The notes beneath the pieces were generated by a model. It was not told the origin of the DNA, made no database searches, and worked only from the letters and a program-made list of their open reading frames with translations. Shown here piece by piece: positions 8,834 to 17,391 of a DNA stretch of 33,826 nt. The first letter of the stretch is position 1. The number at the start of each line of letters is the position of its first letter. The position numbers and the translations under genes are program-made. Origin of the DNA: Acidobacteriota bacterium (lineage in GTDB: Bacteria; Acidobacteriota; Polarisedimenticolia; J045); the NCBI GenBank assembly GCA_027021395.1, contig JALUUK010000573.1:1-33826 (forward strand). The letters run 5' to 3'.

Positions 8834-10633
8834 ATGGACCTGAGCGCGCGCTACGAATTGTTGGAAGAAGTCGGTCGCGGCGCGAGCGGTGTGGTCTATC
8901 GAGCGAAAGAGATCGGCAGCGGGCGAGAAGTCGCGGTCAAGATCGTTCGCCCCGCGCTCGGTCAACAAAGTCTCACTCCACAGCAGCAGGAACGATTGCG
9001 ACGCGAGGCGAAGATCCTGGCAAGGATTCAGCACCCTAGCGTCGTCGAAGTGATGGACGCCGTGGTCGAGCCGGAAGGTGCCTACCTCATCACCGAATTC
9101 GTCCACGGAGAGTCCTTGCAGGACATCCTGGTTCGAAGGGGGCGGCTAGCGGTCGCAGAGGCCGTTTCCCTGGTCGTTCAAGCCGCCCACGCGCTCGCGG
9201 CCGCTCATCGCCACGGCGTGGTGCATCGCGACGTCAAGCCGGCCAACCTGCTCGTCGACGTCGACGGGCGCCTGAAGATCGTCGATTTCGGAGTGGCTTG
9301 GGAGCCCGCCGGAGAGAGTCGGCCGCAGGGCGGAGAGTACTTGATGGGCACGCCCGCCTACGTGGCACCCGAGCAATTGCAAGGTGCTCCGGTCGACGGC
9401 CGGGCGGATCTCTATTCGCTCGCGGTGGTTCTCTTTCGTTGCCTGACGGGAGAGCGGCCCTTCGAAGGCCGCAGCGTGGGGGACGTGATTCATCGTGTGC
9501 TGCACGAGGACGCACCACCACCTTCGGTTCACCGCCCTGATTTGCCCGAAGAACTCGATCTGCTTTGCCGGCAAGCTCTCGCGCGCGACCCGGAAAAACG
9601 CCCCGCCGGTGTGGTGGATTTCGCGCGCGCGCTCGAGCGAATTTCGGTACCGCCTCTCGTAGGGGGAGAGCCCGGGTACGCCGGAGCTCGGGGTGCTGAA
9701 GACCCCGGGATCGAGAGGACCTGCGATCAGCGCGAGGCATCGCCGCCTAGGTTTCGTCGACGTCGAGCCGGCATTTTGCTTGCCTTCTTGCTGGTCACGG
9801 GGCTGTGGTTTTCCCACCATGCCCTGCAGTCCCCGGGACCGAGCCGCGGCGAGAAGGAATCGGAGGCGCGAGAGGGGGGAGATCATGGAATCGAAGTCGG
9901 CTCCAAGGACGCACCCTGGCGGCTCGCTCTACGAGCTGCTTGCCCGGACGCCTCTTCCACGTCCTGTCGCGAGGCCTGGGCGCGCATCCTCGCTGCAGAC
10001 GCGAACGATGAAGAGGCTTTCCGCATGCTGAGCGAAGCCGGAGAACGAGTCCGGGCAGCATCCGAGTCGCATTCCGCCGCCGGAGCGAAAGCACGGCCGC
10101 AGCGCACCATCCCGGTCCCATCGCCTCGGCGCGAAGCGCCATCCTCGGCAAAGCGAACGGCCATCGCGATCGCGGTCCCTTCGACGCAGCCTCGAGAGCG
10201 CCCGCCCGAGCCGCTCGTCTCATCCCCCGAGCCTGCGGCGGCCGCGATGCCGACGGCAGCACCGCCGGCTCCGCCGGTCCATCCAAGACCGCGTCCGGCG
10301 AGCCGGACGATCAGTGCGCCGGTCCCCTCGGAGGTGGTGATGGCGACGGGACGCATCGACCTGGAGCACGACCTCGAGGAGGGCATGATGGAGATCCGCG
10401 TCGATGGGAGGCGGGTTTCTCTGGTCCCGCTCGATGCCCGGTCCAACGGAGGGCACTTTACGGTGTCGCCCGGCCGGCACGTGTTGAGTCTGCGGGTGAT
10501 GTCGGCGACGAAGAGAATCGATGTCGAAAGACGTTGGAAGCAAGCCTGGGTTCGAGGAGAGAATGCACAGCGAAGATTCGCTCTGCGCCGAGAGCCGGGA
10601 AGTCGATCTTGGTCGCTCGAGCGCATTCCGTAG
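8834..10633 (+). CDS. Hanks-type Ser/Thr protein kinase with TM and extracytoplasmic C-terminal region
   Basis: YELLEEVGRGASGVVYRAKE, AVKIV, HRDVKPANLLVD, DFGVAW, GTPAYVAPEQLQG; TM GILLAFLLVTGLWF; beta-rich C-term. Track start 8807; ATG at 8834 preferred. Confidence 0.93.
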   Translation: MDLSARYELLEEVGRGASGVVYRAKEIGSGREVAVKIVRPALGQQSLTPQQQERLRREAKILARIQHPSVVEVMDAVVEPEGAYLITEFVHGESLQDILVRRGRLAVAEAVSLVVQAAHALAAAHRHGVVHRDVKPANLLVDVDGRLKIVDFGVAWEPAGESRPQGGEYLMGTPAYVAPEQLQGAPVDGRADLYSLAVVLFRCLTGERPFEGRSVGDVIHRVLHEDAPPPSVHRPDLPEELDLLCRQALARDPEKRPAGVVDFARALERISVPPLVGGEPGYAGARGAEDPGIERTCDQREASPPRFRRRRAGILLAFLLVTGLWFSHHALQSPGPSRGEKESEAREGGDHGIEVGSKDAPWRLALRAACPDASSTSCREAWARILAADANDEEAFRMLSEAGERVRAASESHSAAGAKARPQRTIPVPSPRREAPSSAKRTAIAIAVPSTQPRERPPEPLVSSPEPAAAAMPTAAPPAPPVHPRPRPASRTISAPVPSEVVMATGRIDLEHDLEEGMMEIRVDGRRVSLVPLDARSNGGHFTVSPGRHVLSLRVMSATKRIDVERRWKQAWVRGENAQRRFALRREPGSRSWSLERIP

Positions 10634-10811
10634 CGCGTCTCCCATCCGAGCGCGCTCGCTGAAAGCCATGGCGGCCGAGTCGGCGGGAAGGGGCGCAAGG
10701 AGTCGAGCCGTGCTTTGGGCAAGGGGTCCGGTGGATCGTCGGGCGAGAGGTCGGTGGAAGACGAGCGGATCGGAGTCGAGCGAGAAAAACGGGGCGGGTG
10801 GCGCCGGATGA

Positions 10812-10859
10812 TTCGTGAAACCCCCAAGCGAGGCTGTTTTCGTTTGGAGGTTTCACCAA
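10812..10859. repeat. Long imperfect inverted repeat (16-nt arms, 10-nt loop)
   Basis: Arms 10815-10830 GTGAAACCCCCAAGCG and 10841-10856 CGTTTGGAGGTTTCAC: 14 of 16 complementary; extends by two more pairs across one mismatch. Confidence 0.75.
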
Positions 10860-10949
10860 GAACCCGGGTTAGCGTGGCTTCCCTGGTCGTCGCTAAGATG
10901 GAACGATCATACGAGACCCGCCGATCTCATCGGCTGGAGACGAGACCTG

Positions 10950-13001
10950 ATGCTTGGCACATCGAAGACAGGAATTCCCCGACTCATGGCGGCAGGTCTG
11001 GTCGCAGCCCTGACCGCACTTCCGGTCTGGGGCTCGGCATCGGCCGCTCCGTCCTTGGCTCCTTCGCTCGAGAAGGCGCGTGCCTACCAACTCTATCTTC
11101 AGGCCAACGAACAGCTTTCCCTCGGCCGGGTCGAAGCTGCACGGAAAACGCTCGAGAGCGTCTTGGAAGTCGAGCCGAACGCCGGTTTCGTGCGGGCGAG
11201 TTTGGCGAGGCTTTGTCTGCGGCAGGGGGATGTCGCCTGCGCACGCGAGCAGGCGGGGTTGGCGGTGGAAGCCGATCCGCAGGAGGCGGAGGGACACAAG
11301 GTCTTGGCAGAGATCGACCGTATCGCCTACCAGAAGACCGGAGACCTCCGCGCGCGGGACTCTCTTCTCGCACACTTGGAGGCTGCCGTCGAAGCTGAGC
11401 CGATGGATCTCGGCGTTTGGGTGGCTTGGATTCGCCACCTCGGGCGCGACGGAAGGATCGACGATGCTGCGGAGATCGCCCGGCGGGCGGCTTCGGTGCA
11501 AGGGATCAACGGCGCGGTGCCGTGGATCGCGCTTGCGCGGATCTTGATGAGTCAGAATCGAGCCGGTGAAGCCATCAGAGTTCTCGAGCGGGCGGAAACC
11601 ACCGGTCGCGGTGCAGGTCAGATTCTCGGCATGCTCGCCGAGCTGAAGGGTCGTGCCGGCGATCTCGATGGGCAGGCAGAGGCTTTGGAGCAACTGCGCA
11701 AGCTGCGGCCGGGAGATCCGGACGTCGCCCAGCAACTCGGGCGGGTACGGCTGGAGATGCTCGATCCCTACGGCGCTCTCGCTCCCTTGCAAGCGGCGCT
11801 CGAAGCCGGCCCTCAGGACGCCTTGGTTCGCCGGGACGTGGCGCGCACTTTGGTACGCCTCGGTCGAGGGCGCGACGCATTGCCTCTTTTCGATGCCTTG
11901 CCGCAGGTCTATCTCTCGCAAGCGACGCTCTTTCTCTGGTCTCGGGCCGCGGTGCAGGCTGATGAGTGGGCGCTCGCCGCGAACTTGCTCGAGCGTTTGA
12001 TCGGAACCTTCGAACGCGGTGATCGCGCCACCGAGTCGAATCTTTTCGGCTTGCGTTTCAAAATGGCCGAGTATCTCTTAAAGGCCGGCGATGCGGAGGG
12101 GGCGTTGGGGATCTTGAAGACGCTCGGCGAGCACCCACGAGTGCTTCGCTTGCAGTGCACGGCGCTACGCAGCGAAGGGAAGGATGCGGAGGCGGCAAAG
12201 TTGATCGCTAGGGCGCGAAAGGCGCACGCAGGGTCTCCTGCACTCGCAGCCCTCGAAGTGGATCTGCTGCTCGAGGAAGGCGAACGATCGGCCGCACTCG
12301 AAGTGGCTGCTGCACGGATTGCAGCGAATCGAAAAGAAGCGCTCTATGTCGAGTCCTTGGCGTCGGGGCTACTGACTTGGGGTCGCGCGGATGTTGCGGG
12401 GCAGATTCTCGACGCGCACCCGATCAAAGAGGCCGACGACGCGCAGGCCTTGCGCATCCGCGCGTCGGTGATGCACGAAGCGGGTCGTTCGCAGGATGCG
12501 GAAGCCTATTACCGCAAGCTGCTCGCCATGCGACCGGATGACCATGGGGTTCAAAACGACCTGGGTTACCTCTTGGCGAACGAGGGCCGCTCGCTCGAGG
12601 AGGCGACGGAGATGCTGCGCGCAGCACTGGCCGCCGAGCCGGGAAACCCTTCCTATATGGACAGTCTCGGATGGGCGCTGCATCGCTCGGGACGTTCGGA
12701 GGAAGCCCTCCCGTTGCTTCAGCGGGCCGTCGTCGAGTTCGAGCGAATTCAGTCTCAGCAGAGTGCGGAAATCCTCGAACATCTCGGTGACGTCTACGAT
12801 GCGCTCGGAGACGATGAACGCGCACTCGCTGAATGGCGAGCGGCATTGCCCCGGGCCGAAGAAGCGGCTCGCATCGAGCGTCTGCAGAAAAAAATCGATT
12901 CGGGCCTCGCTTTGGAGGCAGCGAAGCGGCGCCTCGAAGAACTCGACCGCACGCTTCTCGAAGATGACGATGCGGGCGAAGAGACCCCGGAACGCCATTG
13001 A
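10950..13001 (+). CDS. Secreted/periplasmic TPR-repeat protein
   Basis: Signal peptide MLGTSKTGIPRLMAAGLVAALTALPVWGSASAA; many TPR units, e.g. NDLGYLLANEGRSLEEATEMLRAALAAEPGNPSYMDSLGWALHRSGRSEEALPLLQRAV. Start moved from track 10815 to ATG 10950. Confidence 0.85.
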   Translation: MLGTSKTGIPRLMAAGLVAALTALPVWGSASAAPSLAPSLEKARAYQLYLQANEQLSLGRVEAARKTLESVLEVEPNAGFVRASLARLCLRQGDVACAREQAGLAVEADPQEAEGHKVLAEIDRIAYQKTGDLRARDSLLAHLEAAVEAEPMDLGVWVAWIRHLGRDGRIDDAAEIARRAASVQGINGAVPWIALARILMSQNRAGEAIRVLERAETTGRGAGQILGMLAELKGRAGDLDGQAEALEQLRKLRPGDPDVAQQLGRVRLEMLDPYGALAPLQAALEAGPQDALVRRDVARTLVRLGRGRDALPLFDALPQVYLSQATLFLWSRAAVQADEWALAANLLERLIGTFERGDRATESNLFGLRFKMAEYLLKAGDAEGALGILKTLGEHPRVLRLQCTALRSEGKDAEAAKLIARARKAHAGSPALAALEVDLLLEEGERSAALEVAAARIAANRKEALYVESLASGLLTWGRADVAGQILDAHPIKEADDAQALRIRASVMHEAGRSQDAEAYYRKLLAMRPDDHGVQNDLGYLLANEGRSLEEATEMLRAALAAEPGNPSYMDSLGWALHRSGRSEEALPLLQRAVVEFERIQSQQSAEILEHLGDVYDALGDDERALAEWRAALPRAEEAARIERLQKKIDSGLALEAAKRRLEELDRTLLEDDDAGEETPERH

Positions 13002-13681
13002 CTACGCGCACGGCTTCAGCGCTTCTGCTGCTCGGTTTCGGGCTGCCGGGACTGACGGCTTGCGCCGTGCGCAAGCCGATCGCGACGGAGGCAAGCCCTT
13101 CGCTCGAGGCGGTCGCCGCCGGGGAAAGGCCGCTGATTGGGCGCTTTTCCGGCCGGTTCCACCCTGCGCGGAATGCGGAGGATCGCGGAAGATCACGGCG
13201 CTTCGTGATGGATGTCGAGCGCCGGCGCCGAGGGGAAGCGGTCATCCGAATCCGGGGCCGTGTGGCGGGGACGGCGTTGATTGCGTTGCTGCGCGGCGGT
13301 CGCGTCGAACTCCTTTTTCGACGGGAGCGGCAAGCGGTGACCGGCCCCGATACCCCGGCCGTGTGGATGCGATGGACCGGTCTTCCGCTCTCGGGAAAGA
13401 TCGTTGAGGCGGCGCTTTACCCCGACTCCGAAGGCGTGGTCGAGTCGCAAATCCACGGATGGCGTGTGACGATCGATCCTCCGGCGCGGGGCGAGTTCCT
13501 GCCGACTCGCGCATCGGCCCTTGGAGCCGACGGCGCTCGACTCGAACTGACCAAGACCTCAGAGAAACCGGGCGGGTTCTCGCCATGGCCGGTCATCCCC
13601 GCCTCGTTTCGGATCGTCGAGGTCGACGAGAGCGGAGATCCTCGCGATGCCCCGAGCGCGGAAGGTGGGGCAGCCTCGTGA
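12998..13681 (+). CDS. Lipoprotein, LolB-like
   Basis: Lipobox-like LPGLTAC; position between a TPR gene and ispE matches lolB in gamma-proteobacteria; weak similarity (WTGLPLSGKI vs LTGMPIPLNSL). TTG start overlapping previous stop. Confidence 0.6.
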   Translation: MTTRTASALLLLGFGLPGLTACAVRKPIATEASPSLEAVAAGERPLIGRFSGRFHPARNAEDRGRSRRFVMDVERRRRGEAVIRIRGRVAGTALIALLRGGRVELLFRRERQAVTGPDTPAVWMRWTGLPLSGKIVEAALYPDSEGVVESQIHGWRVTIDPPARGEFLPTRASALGADGARLELTKTSEKPGGFSPWPVIPASFRIVEVDESGDPRDAPSAEGGAAS

Positions 13682-14580
13682 AGCATCGTACAAAGACGCT
13701 GCGCGCCCCGGCAAAGATCAATTGGGTGCTCGATCTCCTAGGGATCCGGAACGACGGCTACACCGAGGTGGCCACGATTCTGCAGACCGTCAGTCTGCAT
13801 GATGAGGTCGCGGTATCGATCGAAGAAGGGAGCGAGGGGCGGATCGCCTTGGAGATCGACGGTCCGAAACCGTGTCCGGATGAGGACAACCTCGTCGTAC
13901 GGGCCGCGCGCTCCTACTTTGCGCTCACCGGCGGACGCATGAATCTCCGCATTCGCCTCAAAAAAAATATCCCCACGGGCGCCGGCCTCGGCGGGGGATC
14001 GAGCGACGCGGCCGCCGTGCTTCGCGCTCTGGCGGAGTTCTTTCCGGAGTCGCTGAAAGATTCCGACCTGGTGAACCTAGCGGCGAATCTCGGCGCGGAT
14101 GTCCCGTTTTTTCTCACGGGCGGGCTCGCCTTGGGTACCGGCCGGGGAGATCGTATCGAGTCGTTGCCCGAGACGGCACCCAAGTTCATCGTTCTGGTCA
14201 TGCCGAAGGCCCACCTCTCGACGAAAGAGGTGTTCGCAATCGCCCGCAAGCGATTGACTCCCCGAGGTGGTTCGCCTAATATCCACCGGTTCCTGGGATA
14301 CTTGCGAAGCGGTGAGGGAGGTTCTCCGCCTTCCTGGAACGCTCTGCAGGATGCCGCCCTGTCGCTCTGCCCGGAAATCGCGACCTGGATTCTCCGGTTG
14401 GAGAAGGCGGGGGGGCGGGCTTCCATGACCGGCAGCGGAGCGGCGGTATTTGGTGTTTTCGAGAACGAGGAGAATGCAACGAAGGCTTACGACGGCTTGT
14501 TTGACGGCCTAGAAGCCGAGGGCGCGAGGGCGTGGCGCGTGGTGACGACGACGCGTCGAGAGTACGAGTCGTCCGCGTGA
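13678..14580 (+). CDS. ispE: 4-diphosphocytidyl-2-C-methyl-D-erythritol kinase
   Basis: APAKINWVLDLLGIRNDGYTEVATILQTVSLHD, KNIPTGAGLGGGSSDAAAVLRAL, GADVPFFLTGG, MTGSGAAVFGVF; GTG start overlapping previous stop. Confidence 0.95.
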   Translation: MKHRTKTLRAPAKINWVLDLLGIRNDGYTEVATILQTVSLHDEVAVSIEEGSEGRIALEIDGPKPCPDEDNLVVRAARSYFALTGGRMNLRIRLKKNIPTGAGLGGGSSDAAAVLRALAEFFPESLKDSDLVNLAANLGADVPFFLTGGLALGTGRGDRIESLPETAPKFIVLVMPKAHLSTKEVFAIARKRLTPRGGSPNIHRFLGYLRSGEGGSPPSWNALQDAALSLCPEIATWILRLEKAGGRASMTGSGAAVFGVFENEENATKAYDGLFDGLEAEGARAWRVVTTTRREYESSA

Positions 14581-14658
14581 GTGCGGACGTCCTTTCGGAC
14601 CGGTCTCCGTGAACGCCACGAGAGGTCGGAAGGACCGAGAAGGGGAGGTCACCTCCGA

Positions 14659-15057
14659 ATGAAGATCACGGACATTCGCGTCTATCCGGTGGACGAGGAA
14701 AAACTCAAAGCATTCGTTACGATCGTTTTCGATGAGTGCTTCGTGGTTTCCGATATCAAGATCATTCATGGGACTCACGGGCTCTTTATTTCGATGCCGT
14801 CCAAGCGAAAGAGAAACGGCGAATTCAAGGATGTCGCTCATCCGCTCAACAGCAGGACTCGACAGATGATCGAAGAGACCATCCTCGCGCACTACGAAGA
14901 GGTTCTTGCCGAGGGTCCCGTTCCTCGCCGGCCGCGATCGCCGCGCGAGGCTTTGCCTCTCGATGAGCAGAGCCGATCGCCGGGTGTGGAGCAGAGCGCG
15001 ACGAAGTCAGAGGATGTGGCGTCGGACGGGCGGCCCCCGGAGATTCCCGGGATTTGA
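14659..15057 (+). CDS. spoVG: SpoVG-family regulatory/nucleic-acid-binding protein with C-terminal extension
   Basis: MKITDIRVYPVDEEKLKAFVTIVFDECFVVSDIKIIHGTHGLFISMPSKRKRNGEFKDVAHPLNSRTRQMIEETIL. Confidence 0.95.
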   Translation: MKITDIRVYPVDEEKLKAFVTIVFDECFVVSDIKIIHGTHGLFISMPSKRKRNGEFKDVAHPLNSRTRQMIEETILAHYEEVLAEGPVPRRPRSPREALPLDEQSRSPGVEQSATKSEDVASDGRPPEIPGI

Positions 15058-15115
15058 CGTGTCACATGGATCTCTCGCCGGAATCGGTGAGAGATGACGG
15101 ATCGGAGTTTTCGAG

Positions 15116-16048
15116 ATGGTTCTCGGTGAAATGAAGGTCTTCGGAGGATCGGCGCATCCCGTCTTGGTTGCGGAGATCTGCGACTATCTCGGCGTGGAGC
15201 AAGGAAAGGTCGAGATCAAGCGTTTCAGCGACGGCGAGGTCTATGTCCAGATTCTCGAGAACGTGCGTGGTGCGGACGTCTTCATCATCCAGCCGACGAT
15301 GCCGCCGGCCGAGACCTTGCTCGAACTGCTTCTGATGCTCGACGCGTTCAAACGTTCGTCGGCAGCGAGAATCACCGCCGTCATCCCGTACTACGGTTAC
15401 GCTCGTCAGGAGAGAAAGGACAAACCTCGGGTTCCGATCAGCGCAAAGCTGATCGCGGACCTGATCGAGGCCTCCGGAGTCGACCGCGTCTTGACGATGG
15501 ATCTGCATGCACCGGCGATTCAAGGATATTTTTCAGTGCCGGTGGACCACCTCTTCGCTGCTCCGGTGTTGATCGATCGCATTTCTCAGATGGGTCTCGA
15601 GGATCCCGTGATCGTCTCGCCGGATGCTGGAGGTGTCGAACGCGCGCGATTCTACTCGAAACGTCTCAAGGGAGGCTTGGCCATCATCGACAAACGGCGG
15701 ACGGGGCACAACGTCGCTGAATCGGTGCAGGTCGTGGGCGATGTTCGCGATCGTCCGTGCGTGATCGTGGATGACATCATCGATACCGGCGGAACCATCG
15801 AGGGGGCGGCCCGCGCGCTGCTCGATGAGGGGGCCTGCTCGGTGCGCGCTTCCTTCACTCACGCGGTCCTTTCGGGCCCCGCACTCTCACGTCTTGACGA
15901 TACGCCACTTGAAGGAATCTCCGTTACGAATACTATTCCCCGGTCGGAGCCCCATCCCAAGGTGGAAGTTCTGTCCGTGGCGTCCCTGCTCGGTGAAGCG
16001 ATCAGGCGGACGCATACCCATTCTTCGATCTCCTCTCTCTTTGTTTGA
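15116..16048 (+). CDS. prs: Ribose-phosphate pyrophosphokinase
   Basis: KVFGGSAHPVLV, FSDGEVYVQI, IPYYGYARQERKDKPRVPISAKLIADL, DLHAPAIQGYF, VSPDAGGVERAR, VIVDDIIDTGGTI. Confidence 0.96.
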   Translation: MVLGEMKVFGGSAHPVLVAEICDYLGVEQGKVEIKRFSDGEVYVQILENVRGADVFIIQPTMPPAETLLELLLMLDAFKRSSAARITAVIPYYGYARQERKDKPRVPISAKLIADLIEASGVDRVLTMDLHAPAIQGYFSVPVDHLFAAPVLIDRISQMGLEDPVIVSPDAGGVERARFYSKRLKGGLAIIDKRRTGHNVAESVQVVGDVRDRPCVIVDDIIDTGGTIEGAARALLDEGACSVRASFTHAVLSGPALSRLDDTPLEGISVTNTIPRSEPHPKVEVLSVASLLGEAIRRTHTHSSISSLFV

Positions 16049-16096
16049 GGAACCGTTGTACGCTCGGATGAGCAGCATCCGGCCGAGGACCAAGCC

Positions 16097-16744
16097 ATGA
16101 ACGAAGTCGTGATCCAGGCAGAGCCGCGTGAAAGCACGGGAAAGAACGCATCGCGTCGCTTGCGCCACGAGAAGAAAATACCCGCCGTCGTCTACGGAGG
16201 CGGTCGGGAGCCCGAAGGCGTGGTCCTCGATCCGCGCACCGTCGAGGCCGCCCTGTCTTCGGACAGAGGGCTCAACTCGCTGATTCATTTACGCATCGGC
16301 GACCGCGAACTCAAGCGCATGGTGATGATTCGCGATATTCAGCGGCATCCGGTGACGGATCTGTTGCTTCATGCGGACTTCGTCCGCATCGACATGGAGA
16401 AGAAAGTCCAGGTCTCCGTGCCCATATCCCTCACCGGGGTCGCGCTCGGCGTGAAGAACGAAGGCGGGATGCTCGATTTCGTCAACCGCTCCATCGAGAT
16501 CGAGGTTTTCCCGAACCTGATTCCGGGGGAAATCGAACTCGATGTGAGCGAATTGCATCTCGGCCAGCATCTCGAAGCGTCCGATGTCGATCTTCCGGAG
16601 GGGGCGACGCTGTTGACGCCTCCGACCGAGACGATCTGCACCGTCACGGGGCACAAGGAAGAGGCCGAGCCCACGGATGAAGATCTCGACGAGGCTGCGG
16701 AGGTGGATGCGGGCGATGCAGCCGACGCGACGCCGAAGGAGTGA
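16097..16744 (+). CDS. rplY: 50S ribosomal protein bL25 (Ctc type) with acidic tail
   Basis: ESTGKNASRRLRHEKKIPAVVYGGGREP, DRELKRMVMIRDIQRHPVTDLLLHADFVRIDM; acidic C-term. Confidence 0.95.
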   Translation: MNEVVIQAEPRESTGKNASRRLRHEKKIPAVVYGGGREPEGVVLDPRTVEAALSSDRGLNSLIHLRIGDRELKRMVMIRDIQRHPVTDLLLHADFVRIDMEKKVQVSVPISLTGVALGVKNEGGMLDFVNRSIEIEVFPNLIPGEIELDVSELHLGQHLEASDVDLPEGATLLTPPTETICTVTGHKEEAEPTDEDLDEAAEVDAGDAADATPKE

Positions 16745-16776
16745 CTCTTTACACTTCCCCGAATCATTGATGGTCG

Positions 16777-17388
16777 GTGATGCTGATTCTTGGCTTAGGA
16801 AATCCCGGCGAGGCGTACAGATCGACTCGCCACAACGTGGGCTTCGATATGGTCGACCGTTTGGCTTCGAAATGGCGGATTCCGCTACGAGCCGCTCGTC
16901 ACCGCAGTGTCGTCGGCGAAGGGAAGATCCAAGGGGTTCGGGTCATCGTGGCCAAGCCGCAGACCTACATGAACCGTTCGGGCGAGGCGGCTGCGTTCTT
17001 GCTGCAAGAAGAGGGCTGGAGTGCGGAGATGATGCTTGTCGTGCATGACGAAGCCGACCTCGAACCGGGATGGATCCGAGTGAAGAGGGGCGGCGGCTTG
17101 TCCGGGCACAACGGCCTGCGCTCGATTGCAGCTTGTCTGCAGAGCCCGGATTTCATGCGCTTGAGACTCGGTATCGGGCGCCCCCCGTCGGGCTCGCTGC
17201 CGATGGAAGAACACGTCCTGGGAACGGCCCGGGGCGAAGAACGGCAACGACTAGAAAACGGAATCTCCCAGGCGGTACTGGCCACCGAGGTCATCCTCGA
17301 GAAGGGTATCGAAGCCGCCATGGGGCAATTCAATCGAAAACAGCCGTTTTCCCAGGCCGATGAGCTGCCGGGGAATCGGGAGGGTTAG
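16777..17388 (+). CDS. pth: Peptidyl-tRNA hydrolase
   Basis: LILGLGNPGEAYRSTRHNVGFDMVD, KPQTYMNRSGEA, HDEADLEPGWIRVKRGGGLSGHNGLRSI; ATG 16779 is an alternative if the 16777 GTG is wrong. Confidence 0.94.
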   Translation: MMLILGLGNPGEAYRSTRHNVGFDMVDRLASKWRIPLRAARHRSVVGEGKIQGVRVIVAKPQTYMNRSGEAAAFLLQEEGWSAEMMLVVHDEADLEPGWIRVKRGGGLSGHNGLRSIAACLQSPDFMRLRLGIGRPPSGSLPMEEHVLGTARGEERQRLENGISQAVLATEVILEKGIEAAMGQFNRKQPFSQADELPGNREG

Positions 17389-17391
17389 AGG

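Noticed and set aside
9883-10827. 314-aa minus-strand ORF
   Set aside because: Antisense to the kinase C-terminus and spacer; Ser/Arg-rich with no domain.
10893-11921. 342-aa minus-strand ORF
   Set aside because: Antisense to the TPR protein; no recognisable motif, explained by codon-bias shadowing.
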